DNA of 64,000 nt from Rhodopseudomonas_A palustris_F (GTDB taxonomy: Bacteria; Pseudomonadota; Alphaproteobacteria; Rhizobiales; Xanthobacteraceae), in assembly GCF_000013745.1 (NCBI RefSeq), contig NC_007925.1, positions 1,488,001 through 1,552,000 of the forward strand, given 5' to 3'. Under the pieces are notes generated by a model. The model was not told the DNA's origin, searched no databases, and was given only the letters and a program-made list of their open reading frames with translations. Below are positions 46,914-57,045 of this stretch, in pieces. The stretch's first letter is position 1. Each line of letters starts with the position of its first letter. The position numbers and the translations under genes are program-made.

Positions 46914-47310
46914 GCCGTCTCGACCTTACGTTTGAATGTGTTGATACGCACGCGGCAGGCCCACAAGCGCGAGCAGGGTGCGCTGTGCAGATCGCTTGAC
47001 TGAGCGAGCCGGTAACAATCCGAGGCTTGCAAGCATGAAATGATGTGATTTGCGGAATCGGCGCAACCGGGGTGCTGGCCCATCCACAGGCAAAGCGGGC
47101 GCCGTCCACAGTTGATCGTACGATTTGCAGAACAAAACGGAATCGGATTTCGCGTCATGCGAGTCCGGGCCGATTTGTTAACCTTTGCCGAGTCCGGCGG
47201 CGGCGTTAACTTTTGCATCGCGGGGGCAACGCGCGGCGCGCCGCCTTGCTGGGCGTGACGGCTTTCGGCATAGTTCCAATCCCAGATGCCGACTACGAAA
47301 GTCCAAGACA
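46914..47310. other. Intergenic region between divergent ybjN-like and ribH-like genes
   Basis: 397 bases without a credible gene. It is less GC-rich than its surroundings, with TTGTTAACC and GCGTTAACTTTTGC near 47176-47218, and it must hold both divergent promoters. Two CCACAG motifs at about 47081 and 47104 resemble weak DnaA boxes but do not cluster. I see no riboswitch. Confidence 0.5.
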
Positions 47311-47841
47311 ATGACCGAGTCTTTAAGCGATCCGTCCGCCGCTGTCGCGCCGCCGGAGGCTGAACGGCCGCGCTTCGCCAAGCCGCAGCGCGTCGCCTTC
47401 GTGCAGTCGTCGTGGCACCGCGACGTGGTGGCGGCGTGCCGGAGTTCGTTCCTGGCCGAGATCGAGGTCCGCGGCATTGCGTCGTCGCAGGTCGATCTGT
47501 TCGAGGTGCCGGGCGCGTTCGAGATTCCGCTGCACGTGCAGACGCTGGCCAAGACCAGGCGCTACACCGCGATCGTCGCGGCGGGCCTGGTGGTCGACGG
47601 CGGGCTGACCGGCTTCGTCGCGCCGACCGTGATCCAGGCGCTGATGGACGTGCAGCTGCGCACCGACGTGCCGGTATTCTCCGCGGTGCTGACGCCGCAA
47701 ATGTTCGACGACGCCGCGCCGCAATTCGATGAGTTCCTGGAACTGTTCGCCGCGAAGGGCAGCGAGGTGGCGCAGGCCTGCGCCGACACCTTGCTTAGCT
47801 TCGAGCGGCTGCGCGGCCAGGTCGCGGCGGGGATCGTGTAG
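47311..47841 (+). CDS. ribH: Lumazine synthase homologue (RibH2-like) lacking usual active-site histidines
   Basis: 176-residue 6,7-dimethyl-8-ribityllumazine synthase family protein, close to the RibH2 (type II) group: AFVQSSWHRDVVAACRSSFL, DLFEVPGAFEIPLHVQTLAK and VQLRTDVPVFSAVLTPQMFD. In normal enzymes a conserved His follows the VVDGG motif (R-H-x-F-V), but here it reads VVDGGLTGFVAP, two residues shorter and without His; LTPQ replaces LTPH. The N-terminus has a 25-residue Pro-rich extension. It may be a degenerate or repurposed lumazine-binding protein. Its stop is followed by repeats. Confidence 0.85.
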   Translation: MTESLSDPSAAVAPPEAERPRFAKPQRVAFVQSSWHRDVVAACRSSFLAEIEVRGIASSQVDLFEVPGAFEIPLHVQTLAKTRRYTAIVAAGLVVDGGLTGFVAPTVIQALMDVQLRTDVPVFSAVLTPQMFDDAAPQFDEFLELFAAKGSEVAQACADTLLSFERLRGQVAAGIV

Positions 47842-47885
47842 GGCGCCTGGGACTTTGTCGTTTCGCGGCGGCCCCACAGCCGCGA

Positions 47886-48010
47886 CGTCATCCTGAGGTG
47901 CGCGCCCGGACGGCGCTTGCGCCGTCCGGGCGCGCCTCGAAGGATGGCCGCGGGTCCCGTCGCGTCATCCTTCGAGGCTCGCCGAAGACGGCGAGCACCT
48001 CAGGATGACG
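47886..48010. repeat. Palindromic repeat A, copy 7
   Basis: Repeat A carrying a perfect GCGCGCCCGGACGGCGC-type inner palindrome at the left. It lies downstream of the ribH-like gene. Confidence 0.78.
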
Positions 48011-48043
48011 GTCAGGTCGTGTGGGAGAATTCAGCAATCGTAG

Positions 48044-48127
48044 GCTGGCAAAGGCGCGCTTGCGCCGTGCCCACCAACATCCCGTTCGACGAATTGCAGT
48101 GGGCACGCTGCGCTTTGCCCACCCTAC
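48044..48127. repeat. Repeat H
   Basis: Element of the GGTGGGCAAAGCGCAGCGTG type: right part ends GCGCTTTGCCCACCCTAC and left part has GGCTGGCAAAGGCGCGCTTG. Dispersed in Rhizobiales genomes. Only one copy is in this window. Confidence 0.55.
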
Positions 48128-48136
48128 ATTCTGCGA

Positions 48137-48183
48137 GATTCCGGGTTCGCTCGCAGCTTGCGTTGCTCGCGCCCCGGAATGAC
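48137..48183. repeat. Palindromic repeat B, half copy
   Basis: GATTCCGGGTTCGCTCGC to GCGCCCCGGAATGAC, ending 10 bases before the prs stop. Together with repeats A7 and H it fills the gap 47842-48192. Confidence 0.65.
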
Positions 48184-48192
48184 GGCATTGAT

Positions 48193-49146
<954 letters not shown>

Positions 49147-49318
49147 CGACGCCTCTCCCCGTGACTTGGCGGATACAACGTTCAACATATCGGTTTACTC
49201 TTGAAACTGGTCTAAACGGGCGAGCGAGGTCATAACAAGGACACGCCGGGGGTGGCAACCCGTTGGCTGCCGCTTTGACGCGCAAAATCCGGCTTTGTGG
49301 TTTGACCTGTCCGAATTG

Positions 49319-49948
49319 TTAACGCGTAGCGAGGCTCTCGGCGGCAAAGCCGAGCGCGTTCGACCCCGTGGAGACATCCTCGACGCTGGCGATCGCCGGG
49401 CCGCGGTCGGGCGTGGCGGCGGGAGCGGGCTGCGATTCGCCAGGAGCTGTATTGATCAGGCCGCTGAGCCCGCTGAGCCCGGCCTGGGCGATCCGCCGCA
49501 ACACCAGGTCGTCGGCCTGCGCCCAGGCGTCGCGTCCGGGCTTGCCGGCCGGCTCTTCGCCGCTCAATCGCAGCGCCCGCTGCTGGTCGCGATCGTACAC
49601 ATCCCAGACCCAGGCGATCGTGGTGCGGCCGCCGCGAATCTGCGCCGCCAGGTAACTGCGCACCCGATAGGCCGCCGGCGCTTCGCGCGACACCACGGCG
49701 ACGTTGCGCAGCTTGGATTCGCTGTCGAGCAGGGTGACCATGCGGTCGAACACCTGCGGCGGCGGGCCGTCGATCGATTCAAACGTGATGGTTGTGCCGC
49801 CGCCCATCTGCGCGTAGGCCGCGCTGGGGCCGCCGTTACTGGCGCCGTCGGAGACGCAGCCGCCGAGCCCGCACAGCATCACCAGGAGGAGCGCGCTCCG
49901 CGCCAATCGGGCGGGCGTCAGATTTGCTGTCGGAAGTTGAAATCTCAT
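49319..49948 (-). CDS. Putative lipoprotein of unknown function
   Basis: 209-residue protein with a lipobox (LVMLCGLGGC, Cys about residue 31), so probably a lipid-anchored periplasmic protein. The mature chain contains YRVRSYLAAQIRGGRTTIAW and VYDRDQQRALRLSGEEP; the C-terminus is Ala/Pro/Ser-rich. The YLAAQ and WVWDVYD patterns are conserved among Hyphomicrobiales as I remember them, but I know no function. It is not obviously part of an operon. Confidence 0.78.
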   Translation of the reverse strand: MRFQLPTANLTPARLARSALLLVMLCGLGGCVSDGASNGGPSAAYAQMGGGTTITFESIDGPPPQVFDRMVTLLDSESKLRNVAVVSREAPAAYRVRSYLAAQIRGGRTTIAWVWDVYDRDQQRALRLSGEEPAGKPGRDAWAQADDLVLRRIAQAGLSGLSGLINTAPGESQPAPAATPDRGPAIASVEDVSTGSNALGFAAESLATR

Positions 49949-50109
49949 GCTGTCCGAATCACTGGTGAGGATCGGGACGTGGTCCCGACGTCGGGCGCCA
50001 GCGATATCGTTAAAATCCGTTAAGGTCTAGGGCGGGCAAACCACCGCGGCCCGGCAAGCTCACCAGGGGGCTGCCGGCGCGCAGCCAATTTGATTTGAAT
50101 TTGAAGCGC

Positions 50110-50886
50110 TTAGACCGGCCGCGCGTGGAGCGCGATGGCGTGGACGTGACGGCCGTAATCCGGCTCTTTGCGGTGGACAGAGCGGCGGTAGCTGAAAAAT
50201 TTCTCGTTCGGATAGGTATCGAGGCCGATGTCGTCGATCGCGCCGACGCCGGCCTGCTCGAGCCGCAGCCGGATCAGCCCGGCGAGATCGAACATGGCAT
50301 GGCCCGCGCGGGACGAGGCGATGAAAAACCGCGCATAGCCGGGATCGGCGGCGACGAAGCGCTCGACGAATTCGCTGCCCACCTCATAACTCTGCTGCCG
50401 GATCAGCGGCCCGATCGCGGTGCGGATGTTTTGCCGCGACGCTCCCAGGTTCTGCATCGCGGCGACGGTGGATTCCACGACGCCGGTCAGCGCGCCTTTC
50501 CAGCCGGCATGAGCAGCGCCGATCACCCGCGCGTCCGGATCGACCAGCAGCACCGGGCCGCAATCCGCGGCGGTGGCTCCGATCGCCAGGCCCTCGACGC
50601 GGGTCACGATCGCATCGACCCGCGGCCGTGACGCGCTGTCCCACGGCGCTTCCGCCACCACCACGTCGGGCGAATGAATTTGGTAGGCGGTGAGAAAGCG
50701 CTCCGGCGCGACGCCCATTACCTGGGCCATGCGGCGGCGGTTTTCCGCGACGTGGGCGGGGTCGTCCTGCGACCCGACCCCGGCGTTGAGTCCGGCGTAA
50801 ATCCCCTCGGAGACGCCGCCTTCGCGGGTGAAGAAGGCGTGACGCAGGCCCGGCACGGCCGACAGCAGCGGCGAGGTGATCGTCAT
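50110..50886 (-). CDS. pgeF: PgeF/LACC1-type peptidoglycan editing factor (multicopper polyphenol oxidase family)
   Basis: 258-residue YfiH/LACC1 family protein. In E. coli the homologue corrects misincorporated residues in peptidoglycan precursors, and other members are purine nucleoside phosphorylases. The metal/catalytic triad motifs are YQIHS, TAADCGPVLL and AAHAGWKGAL. The ATG overlaps the midA stop as ATGA. It ends a compact lgt-midA-pgeF operon. Confidence 0.93.
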   Translation of the reverse strand: MTITSPLLSAVPGLRHAFFTREGGVSEGIYAGLNAGVGSQDDPAHVAENRRRMAQVMGVAPERFLTAYQIHSPDVVVAEAPWDSASRPRVDAIVTRVEGLAIGATAADCGPVLLVDPDARVIGAAHAGWKGALTGVVESTVAAMQNLGASRQNIRTAIGPLIRQQSYEVGSEFVERFVAADPGYARFFIASSRAGHAMFDLAGLIRLRLEQAGVGAIDDIGLDTYPNEKFFSYRRSVHRKEPDYGRHVHAIALHARPV

Positions 50887-52010
50887 TGCGCGGCGGTCCG
50901 CGCGGCTTCGGGCTGGTCGCTCAAGCCCGCGATCTGCTCGATCTCGGGTTCCGACACCGCCATCACCTTGAACATCGAGCCCATGCCGCCACGGCCGCCC
51001 TCGACCAGCCGCTTCAGCGCGCTGGCGACGTCTTCTGAGACTTCGAGGCTGGCCTTGGCCATCAACGCCACCGCGCGGTTCTCGATTCCGAGCCGCTTGA
51101 GGAATTCGCCCTGCGTCACCGGCCCGTGCACCCTGGCGCCGACATCCTGCGCGCCGCGCGCCAGCGCCTGGAAATCGACATGGGCGGTGACATCGGCGCG
51201 GCCGGGGTTCTGCAACGGATCGGCAAAGCTGTGCCGGGCGATCGCCTGGAAGGTGTCGCCGGCGTCGCTGCGCGGATGGCCATAATCAATGATCAAGGCC
51301 GCGCCGCCTTCGTCGCGCACCCGGCTGGCAATCTTCATGATCTCGGCATCCGGCCGCCATTCGAACACCGCGCCCTGCGGCGCGGCGCGGACCAAGGGCG
51401 GCAGCAACTGCTCGAAATGCGGGACCGGCTCCGGCGCCACGCCGAACACCAGCCGCTCGGCGGCGTCGATCTCCACGGTGCGCTCGTGCCAGCCATGTTC
51501 GCCGCGCACCATCTGGTGGATCGGCAGCACGTCGAAATATTCGTTGGCGAAGATGATCGTGCTGCCGCCCGGCACCTCGTCGAGGCTGGCGTGCCAATGC
51601 AGGTTCTGGGCTCCCGCCAACGTCGCCTTCTGTTTCTCGCGCAGCACGGGGTTGATCTCGATCAGGTGGACGTGCAGCGCCTGAAACAGCGGCGGTACCA
51701 CCCGCAGCGCGCGCAACGCATCCGCCATCATGGTGCCGCGCCCGGGGCCGAACTCGATCAGCCGGACCAATTGCGGCGAGCCGATCGAGCGCCACACCGA
51801 CGCCGCCCACAATCCCAGCAATTCGCCGAACATCTGGCTGACTTCCGGCGCGGTGGTGAAGTCGCCCTCGCGGCCGAGCGGATCGCGGGAGACGTAATAG
51901 CCGAACTCCGGATGGGTGAGGCACAGTTCCATATAGCGCCACACCGGCATCGGGCCGGCGGATTTGATCAGCTTCTTGATGACATCCTGAAGCGAGAACG
52001 GCTCGGTCAC
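50883..52010 (-). CDS. MidA/NDUFAF7-type SAM-dependent methyltransferase
   Basis: 375-residue class I methyltransferase of the DUF185/MidA family, bacterial relative of NDUFAF7, which methylates an arginine of a complex I subunit in mitochondria. SAM-binding GxGxG-type motif is LIEFGPGRGTMMADALR. The N-terminal GPMPVWRYMELCLTHPEFGY is the family hallmark. The target in bacteria is not proven. It starts 13 bases after the lgt stop and overlaps pgeF by 4 bases. Confidence 0.92.
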   Translation of the reverse strand: MTEPFSLQDVIKKLIKSAGPMPVWRYMELCLTHPEFGYYVSRDPLGREGDFTTAPEVSQMFGELLGLWAASVWRSIGSPQLVRLIEFGPGRGTMMADALRALRVVPPLFQALHVHLIEINPVLREKQKATLAGAQNLHWHASLDEVPGGSTIIFANEYFDVLPIHQMVRGEHGWHERTVEIDAAERLVFGVAPEPVPHFEQLLPPLVRAAPQGAVFEWRPDAEIMKIASRVRDEGGAALIIDYGHPRSDAGDTFQAIARHSFADPLQNPGRADVTAHVDFQALARGAQDVGARVHGPVTQGEFLKRLGIENRAVALMAKASLEVSEDVASALKRLVEGGRGGMGSMFKVMAVSEPEIEQIAGLSDQPEAARTAAQ

Positions 52011-52023
52011 GGCGGACTCCGGT

Positions 52024-52878
52024 TCAGCTGAGAGTTTGACGCGCCGCCGCGGTCTCGGTCAACGCCGCGCGACGCCAGGCCCAAAGCGCGACGATCCCGC
52101 CGACGATCACCATCGGCACCGACAGCAACATGCCCATGGTCAGCCCGCCCCACAGGAAGCCGAGCTGCGGGTCTGGTTCGCGGAAGAATTCGCCCACGAT
52201 CCGCGCCACCCCGTAGAGCCCGATGAAGCTGCCCAGGATCAGGCCGGGCCGCTTCAGGGCGCCGAAGCGAATCATCAGCGCCAGCACCGTAAACAGCACG
52301 ACGCCTTCCAGCGCCGCTTCGTAGAGCTGGCTGGGATGCCGCGGCAGCGGCCCGCCATTGGGAAACACCATGCGCCACGGCACGCTGTCGTCGGCCGGGC
52401 GGCCCCACAATTCGCCATTGATGAAATTGGCGATGCGGCCGAGCAACAGCCCGATCGGGCCGACCGCGCAGGTGATGTCGCCCAGCGACAGCACCGACAA
52501 TTGCCGCTTCCAGCAGAACGCCAGCACCGCGATCACGCAGCCCATGAAGCCGCCGTGGAACGACATGCCGCCCTTCCACACTTCGAGGATTTCGGCCGGG
52601 TGTTGGATGAAGAAATCGAAATTGTAGAACAGCACGTAGCCGGTGCGGCCGCCGAGGATGATGCCCAGCGTCACCCACAGGATGAAATCGTCCCAGGCGA
52701 TCAGCGGGATCGGCGACGCCCCGCCCCACAGCCGCTGGTTCTTGAGCAGCGCGCGGGCATAGAACCAGCCGATCACGATGCCGCCGATATAGGCCAGCGC
52801 GTACCAGCGGATCACGATCGGGCCGAGCGCCACGGCGACCGGGTCGAACACGGGAAAGGCGAGGGTGAGGAATGGCAT
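52024..52878 (-). CDS. lgt: Prolipoprotein diacylglyceryl transferase
   Basis: 284-residue inner-membrane enzyme that adds diacylglycerol to the lipobox cysteine, the step before LspA. Seven hydrophobic segments are visible. Signature motifs are [11 protein letters not shown] (essential His), [14 protein letters not shown] and [13 protein letters not shown]. It is the first gene of an operon with midA and pgeF. The lspA gene is 18 kb away. Confidence 0.95.
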   Translation of the reverse strand: MPFLTLAFPVFDPVAVALGPIVIRWYALAYIGGIVIGWFYARALLKNQRLWGGASPIPLIAWDDFILWVTLGIILGGRTGYVLFYNFDFFIQHPAEILEVWKGGMSFHGGFMGCVIAVLAFCWKRQLSVLSLGDITCAVGPIGLLLGRIANFINGELWGRPADDSVPWRMVFPNGGPLPRHPSQLYEAALEGVVLFTVLALMIRFGALKRPGLILGSFIGLYGVARIVGEFFREPDPQLGFLWGGLTMGMLLSVPMVIVGGIVALWAWRRAALTETAAARQTLS

Positions 52879-53096
52879 CGGTCCGACTTACGATGAAAGC
52901 CGGCGCCGGGCTAGGGCGCTGGGCGGGTTTCGGGGGACGCGGGTGCGGGGCGATGGTCTTGCCAATGGCGTGGTCACGATTACAAGGGGCGCGAAACGTG
53001 GCAGGGTGCCGGCCTGTCGGCGCGGCCTTGCGGGGCGGCCCCGGCATCGCCATTGTCAGGTCACCGCGGCCATTTCGCATAGCACCGGAGTACGAC

Positions 53097-53363
53097 ATGA
53101 CTCAGACCAACAACCGGCTTTTCGACGAGATCGGACGCCTGATGAACGACGCCGCCGGCGCCGCCCAGGGCGTCAAGCGCGAGGTCGATACCGTCGTGCG
53201 CACCCAGGCAGAGAAATTTTTGCGCGACCTCGATCTGGTCAAGCGCGAGGAATTCGACGTGGTGAAGGACATGGTGCGGCTCGCCCGCGAGGAAAACGAG
53301 GCGCTGAAGGTCCGCATCGCGGCGCTGGAAGCCAAGCTCGGCAGCGGCGCGCCGACCGCCTGA
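53097..53363 (+). CDS. ubiK: UbiK/YqiC-like ubiquinone biosynthesis accessory factor (BMFP family)
   Basis: 88-residue small protein of the brucella membrane fusogenic protein family. DEIGRLMNDAAGAAQGVKRE forms an amphipathic helix, and the EEFDVVKDMVRLAREENEAL stretch forms a coiled coil ending LEAKLG. It trimerises and aids ubiquinone (UbiJ-related) steps in enterobacteria. CGGAG lies 6 bases before the ATG. Divergent from lgt. Confidence 0.88.
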   Translation: MTQTNNRLFDEIGRLMNDAAGAAQGVKREVDTVVRTQAEKFLRDLDLVKREEFDVVKDMVRLAREENEALKVRIAALEAKLGSGAPTA

Positions 53364-53409
53364 GCGCGCGGCGCCCCTCATCGTTCAACGGCGACAGCTG
53401 GCGATGTGG

Positions 53410-53658
53410 ACCCCCACCCCCGACCCCTCCCCGCAAGGGGGAGGGGAGCAGGCTGTCCGCGGAGCTGACGCGGTACCCTCTCAATTGCGGTCTCAACTGC
53501 GATGATTGAGCGGGGGCCTCCGACAACGTGCCTTCAGACGCTTCTTTCACCAGCGTCTCTGATTGTCCTCTTTCTCCAGCGTGTTTGATGATCGCCGTCA
53601 TGGCCGCGTAACGCGGCGCGCTCCCCTCCCCCTTGCGGGGAGGGGTCGGGGGTGGGGT
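53410..53658. repeat. Palindromic repeat C, copy 4 (widely spaced pair)
   Basis: Left block CCCCCACCCCCGACCCCTCC at 53410, right block CTCCCCTCCCCCTTGCGGGG from 53621, in opposite orientation with about 170 bases between. Confidence 0.7.
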
Positions 53659-53916
53659 GCATTGGGGTGCAAAGCCTCTGCGAACTTCACCAAGTGAGCT
53701 GCCGCCCCCAGAAATCCCCGCCGGTTTCCTTGTGTTTCAGGGGCTTTGGCGCTAAAAGCCCGGCACGTCCGCAGCCCCCGCACCCCTGGAGGCTTGCTGC
53801 GCCGTGCAACATGGGCCGCTTTGCGGCCTTTCGCATTTGAACCAGAGCCGTTTTTCGAAATCCGCGACCGGTCTCGGCGCGCTTGGAAACGGTTCACCTA
53901 AACAAGGACTTATACG
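53659..53916. other. rplY upstream region
   Basis: 258 bases between repeat C and rplY. A small hairpin (GGCCGC-TTT-GCGGCC followed by TTT, 53814-53831) lies in the probable leader and could attenuate. AAGGACTT precedes the start. No gene seen. Confidence 0.4.
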
Positions 53917-54639
53917 ATGGCGACCGTCAAGGAATTGAAGGCGACCGCGCGTCCGGCAGGCGGCAAGGGGGCCGCACGGGCAGAGCGTCGCGCCGGCCGA
54001 GTGCCCGGAGTGATCTATGGCGACAACAAGCCCCCGGTGACGATCTCGGTGGACGACACCGAACTGCGCGCCCGCATTCTGGCCGGCCGCTTCCTCACCA
54101 CGATTTTCGACGTCGAACTCGACGGCCAGAAGCACCGCGTGATCCCGCGCGACTTCCACCTCGATCCGGTGCGCGATTTCCCGATCCATGTCGACTTCCT
54201 GCGGCTCGGTGAAGGCGCCCTGATCCGGGTCAGCGTTCCGTTGCATCTGAAGAACGCCGAAGGCGCGCCGGGCGTGAAGCGCGGCGGCACCGTCAACATC
54301 GTCACCCACACCGTGGAGCTCGAAGCCGAAGCCGAGAGCATTCCGCAGTTCATCGAAGCCGACGTCAGCCAGCTCGACATCGGCAGCTCGCTGCATCTGT
54401 CGGACGTGGTGCTGCCGAAGGGCGTCAAGACGCTGTCGCGCGAGGACCTCACGCTGGTGACCATCGTGCCGCCGTCCGGCTACGCCGAAGAACTCAAGGC
54501 GGCTGCGGCCGGCCCGGCGGCTGGTGCTGCTGCGCCCGCGGCGGCTCCGGCGGCTGGCGCCAAGGCGCCCGCGGCGGGTGCCAAGGCCCCGGCAGCTGGT
54601 GCCAAGGCTCCGGCGGCTCCGGCGGCGAAGAAGAAGTAA
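53917..54639 (+). CDS. rplY: 50S ribosomal protein L25, long (CTC) form, with AGAKAPA repeat tail
   Basis: 240-residue ribosomal protein binding 5S rRNA. The N-terminal L25 domain (VKELKATARPAGGKGAARAE, RVPGVIYGDNKPPVTISVDD) and the CTC domain (VRDFPIHVDFLRLGEGALIR) are complete. The C-terminus is an Ala/Pro/Lys tail with three tandem units of seven residues ending AAKKK, typical of these bacteria though its length varies. It leads an rplY-pth-ychF cluster; pth starts 21 bases after the stop. Confidence 0.95.
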   Translation: MATVKELKATARPAGGKGAARAERRAGRVPGVIYGDNKPPVTISVDDTELRARILAGRFLTTIFDVELDGQKHRVIPRDFHLDPVRDFPIHVDFLRLGEGALIRVSVPLHLKNAEGAPGVKRGGTVNIVTHTVELEAEAESIPQFIEADVSQLDIGSSLHLSDVVLPKGVKTLSREDLTLVTIVPPSGYAEELKAAAAGPAAGAAAPAAAPAAGAKAPAAGAKAPAAGAKAPAAPAAKKK

Positions 54640-54660
54640 GGCGGCACGGACCGCCGCATC

Positions 54661-55266
54661 ATGCGCCTGTTGGTGGGCCTCGGAAATCCTGGCGCGAAGT
54701 ACCAGGGCAACCGGCACAATATCGGGTTCATGGTGCTCGACGAGATGGCGCGGCGTCATGGTTTCTCACCATGGCGCCGTCGCTTTCAGGGCGAGACCGC
54801 GGACGGCAGCATCGGCGGCGAACGCGTCACGCTGTTGAAGCCGCTCACCTACATGAACGACTCCGGCCGCGCGGTGCAGGACGCCGCGAGTTTCTTCAAG
54901 CTCGGCCTGCCCGATATCACCGTGGTGCACGATGAGATCGAGCTGCCTGCGGCCAAACTGCGGGTCAAGGTCGGCGGCGGCATCGCCGGACACAACGGGC
55001 TGCGCTCGATTTCGGCGCATGTCGGCAACGATTATCGGCGGGTGCGGATCGGCGTCGGTCACCCCGGCGCCAAGGAACTGGTGCACGGCCACGTGCTGAA
55101 CGATTTCGCCAAAAGCGAGCGGCCGTGGGTCGAGGCGATGATCGAGGCGATCGTCGAACACGCCGGCTTGCTGGTCGATGGCCGCGACTCCACGTTCCAG
55201 AACAAGGTGCATCTGGCGCTGCAGGCCAAGGGATTTTTGGACAACAACGACGGGAGCGCTGCGTAG
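54661..55266 (+). CDS. pth: Peptidyl-tRNA hydrolase
   Basis: 201-residue enzyme that recycles peptidyl-tRNAs dropped by ribosomes. Motifs: [20 protein letters not shown] (catalytic His after NR), [10 protein letters not shown] and [18 protein letters not shown]. Its length and order after rplY are standard for the alphaproteobacteria. Confidence 0.95.
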   Translation: MRLLVGLGNPGAKYQGNRHNIGFMVLDEMARRHGFSPWRRRFQGETADGSIGGERVTLLKPLTYMNDSGRAVQDAASFFKLGLPDITVVHDEIELPAAKLRVKVGGGIAGHNGLRSISAHVGNDYRRVRIGVGHPGAKELVHGHVLNDFAKSERPWVEAMIEAIVEHAGLLVDGRDSTFQNKVHLALQAKGFLDNNDGSAA

Positions 55267-55305
55267 CGCGGCGCCGGTCGGAAGCAACGGATTTCAGGAC
55301 AGGTC

Positions 55306-56403
55306 ATGGGATTCAAATGCGGTATCGTCGGGCTGCCGAATGTCGGTAAGTCCACGCTGTTCAACGCGCTGACCGAAACCGCCGCAGCGCAGGCGGCGAA
55401 CTATCCGTTCTGCACCATCGAGCCGAATGTCGGCGAAGTGGCGGTGCCGGATCCGCGGCTCGACAAGCTCGCCGCCGCCGGCAAATCGGCGCAGATCATC
55501 CCGACGCGGCTGACCTTCGTCGACATCGCGGGGCTGGTGAAGGGCGCCTCCAAGGGCGAAGGCCTCGGCAACCAGTTCCTCGCCACCATCCGCGAAACCG
55601 ATGCGATCGCCCATGTGGTGCGCTGCTTCGTCGATGACGACATCACCCATGTCGAGGGCAAGATCGCGCCGATCAACGACATCGAGACCATCGAGACCGA
55701 GCTGATGCTGGCCGATCTGGAATCTCTCGAAAAGCGCGTCGACAATCTGACCAAGAAGGCCAAGGGCAACGACAAGGACGCCAAGGAACAGCTCGAGCTG
55801 GTCAACCGCGCCTTGGTGCTGCTGCGCGACGGCCGGCCGGCGCGGTTTCTCGAGCGCAAGCCGGAAGAGGAACGCGCCTTCGGCATGCTCGGCCTTCTGA
55901 CCTCGAAGCCGGTGCTCTATGTCTGCAACGTCGAGGAAGGCTCCGCCGCCGAAGGCAACGCGTTCTCGCAGGCGGTGATGGCGCGCGCCAAGGAAGAAGG
56001 CGCGGTCGCGGTGGTGATTTCCGCCAAGATCGAATCCGAGATCGCCACCTTGTCGCGCGAGGAGCGGGTGGATTTCCTCGATACGCTGGGGTTGCACGAA
56101 GCCGGCCTCGACCGGCTGATCCGCGCCGGCTACGAGCTGTTGCATCTGATCACCTATTTCACCGTGGGGCCGAAAGAAACCCGCGCCTGGACCATCACCA
56201 AGGGCACCAAGGCGCCGCAGGGCGCAGCCGTGATCCACACCGATTTCGAAAAAGGCTTCATCCGCGCCGAGACCATCGCCTATGAGGACTACATCGCGTT
56301 CGGCGGCGAGGCCGGCGCCCGCGACAACGGCAAGCTGCGTCTCGAAGGCAAAGAGTACGTCGTCGCCGACGGCGACGTGATGCACTTCCGGTTTAATACT
56401 TAA
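55306..56403 (+). CDS. ychF: Ribosome-binding ATPase YchF
   Basis: 365-residue Obg-related P-loop NTPase that prefers ATP. Walker A is GLPNVGKSTLFNAL, the G3 region is DIAGLVKGASKGEGLGNQFL, and the NKxD position reads YVCNVEEG, the altered specificity motif of YchF. The C-terminal TGS domain (ITYFTVGPKETRAWTI) is intact. Third gene of the rplY-pth-ychF block, 39 bases after pth. Confidence 0.96.
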   Translation: MGFKCGIVGLPNVGKSTLFNALTETAAAQAANYPFCTIEPNVGEVAVPDPRLDKLAAAGKSAQIIPTRLTFVDIAGLVKGASKGEGLGNQFLATIRETDAIAHVVRCFVDDDITHVEGKIAPINDIETIETELMLADLESLEKRVDNLTKKAKGNDKDAKEQLELVNRALVLLRDGRPARFLERKPEEERAFGMLGLLTSKPVLYVCNVEEGSAAEGNAFSQAVMARAKEEGAVAVVISAKIESEIATLSREERVDFLDTLGLHEAGLDRLIRAGYELLHLITYFTVGPKETRAWTITKGTKAPQGAAVIHTDFEKGFIRAETIAYEDYIAFGGEAGARDNGKLRLEGKEYVVADGDVMHFRFNT

Positions 56404-56439
56404 GACATCGGCGCCGCGTCTCTTAACTACATCCGCGGC

Positions 56440-56578
56440 CGTCATCCTGAGCTGCGCGCCGATTTCAGCGTGGCCACGAATCACAGTCTATCGTGGCGCG
56501 CCTCGAAGGATGACAGCGACAAGTGCCGGTGGCCCATCCTTCGAGGCCCTCGCTTCGCTCGGGCACCTCAGGATGACG
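56440..56578. repeat. Palindromic repeat A, copy 8
   Basis: Ends CGTCATCCTGAG and CTCAGGATGACG. A 45-base AT-richer insert (GATTTCAGCGTGGCCACGAA) breaks the left half. It lies between converging genes. Confidence 0.75.
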
Positions 56579-56632
56579 GAGTGCGCGTGGAGAGCGAGGC
56601 GCTGATCAAGACTGCCCATTGCAGCCGTCGGT

Positions 56633-56926
56633 TCACCGCAGCTGCCCCTGATCGCGGATTGCGCCGAGGTGTTCGTTGATCCGGAATACGATCAGCACGA
56701 ACTCCGCGACGATTCGTGAAAAGATGATCCCGACGACGACGCTGGCGATGCTGGACAACACCAGGACGAAACCGCCGAACGGGCTGACCGCCATCGCCGC
56801 CAGGCCGGAGAAAACTCCCGAAATGCCGAACAGCATCGTCAGCACGATCACCAGCCAGTAGAACGTCTTGATAATGGTGGGGGTGATGAAGCGGTCCCAC
56901 TGGAACAAATCGCGAAACTCAAACAT
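56633..56926 (-). CDS. DUF4282 family small membrane protein
   Basis: 97-residue protein. Conserved start MFEFRDLFQWDRFITPTIIK and two or three transmembrane helices (IKTFYWLVIVLTMLFGISGV and FVLVLSSIASVVVGIIFSRI), then the ERIV-like RIVAEFVLIVFRINEHL end. DUF4282 members are inner-membrane proteins without a known role. Single gene. Confidence 0.88.
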   Translation of the reverse strand: MFEFRDLFQWDRFITPTIIKTFYWLVIVLTMLFGISGVFSGLAAMAVSPFGGFVLVLSSIASVVVGIIFSRIVAEFVLIVFRINEHLGAIRDQGQLR

Positions 56927-57045
56927 TCATGGTTCTCCCGGCCGTATCAAAGACGAGGTCGCGGGTGAGCCCCGGACGCGCGTGTTGCGGCTTGTGATTG
57001 CTCCGAATAACGGCCACAATCGGGCTCCCCGCCGGCAATGCTCAC

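Noticed and set aside
47081..47111. Two CCACAG motifs, possible DnaA boxes
   Set aside because: Only two, both mismatched at the 5' end, and no AT-rich unwinding region or replication gene nearby.
46914..47310. FMN riboswitch ahead of the ribH-like gene
   Set aside because: I could not find the conserved RFN core or its pairing pattern.
50010..50023. TTAA-N6-TTAA, resembling a CtrA site
   Set aside because: CtrA sites have a 7-base spacer and this one has 6; no cell-cycle gene is adjacent.
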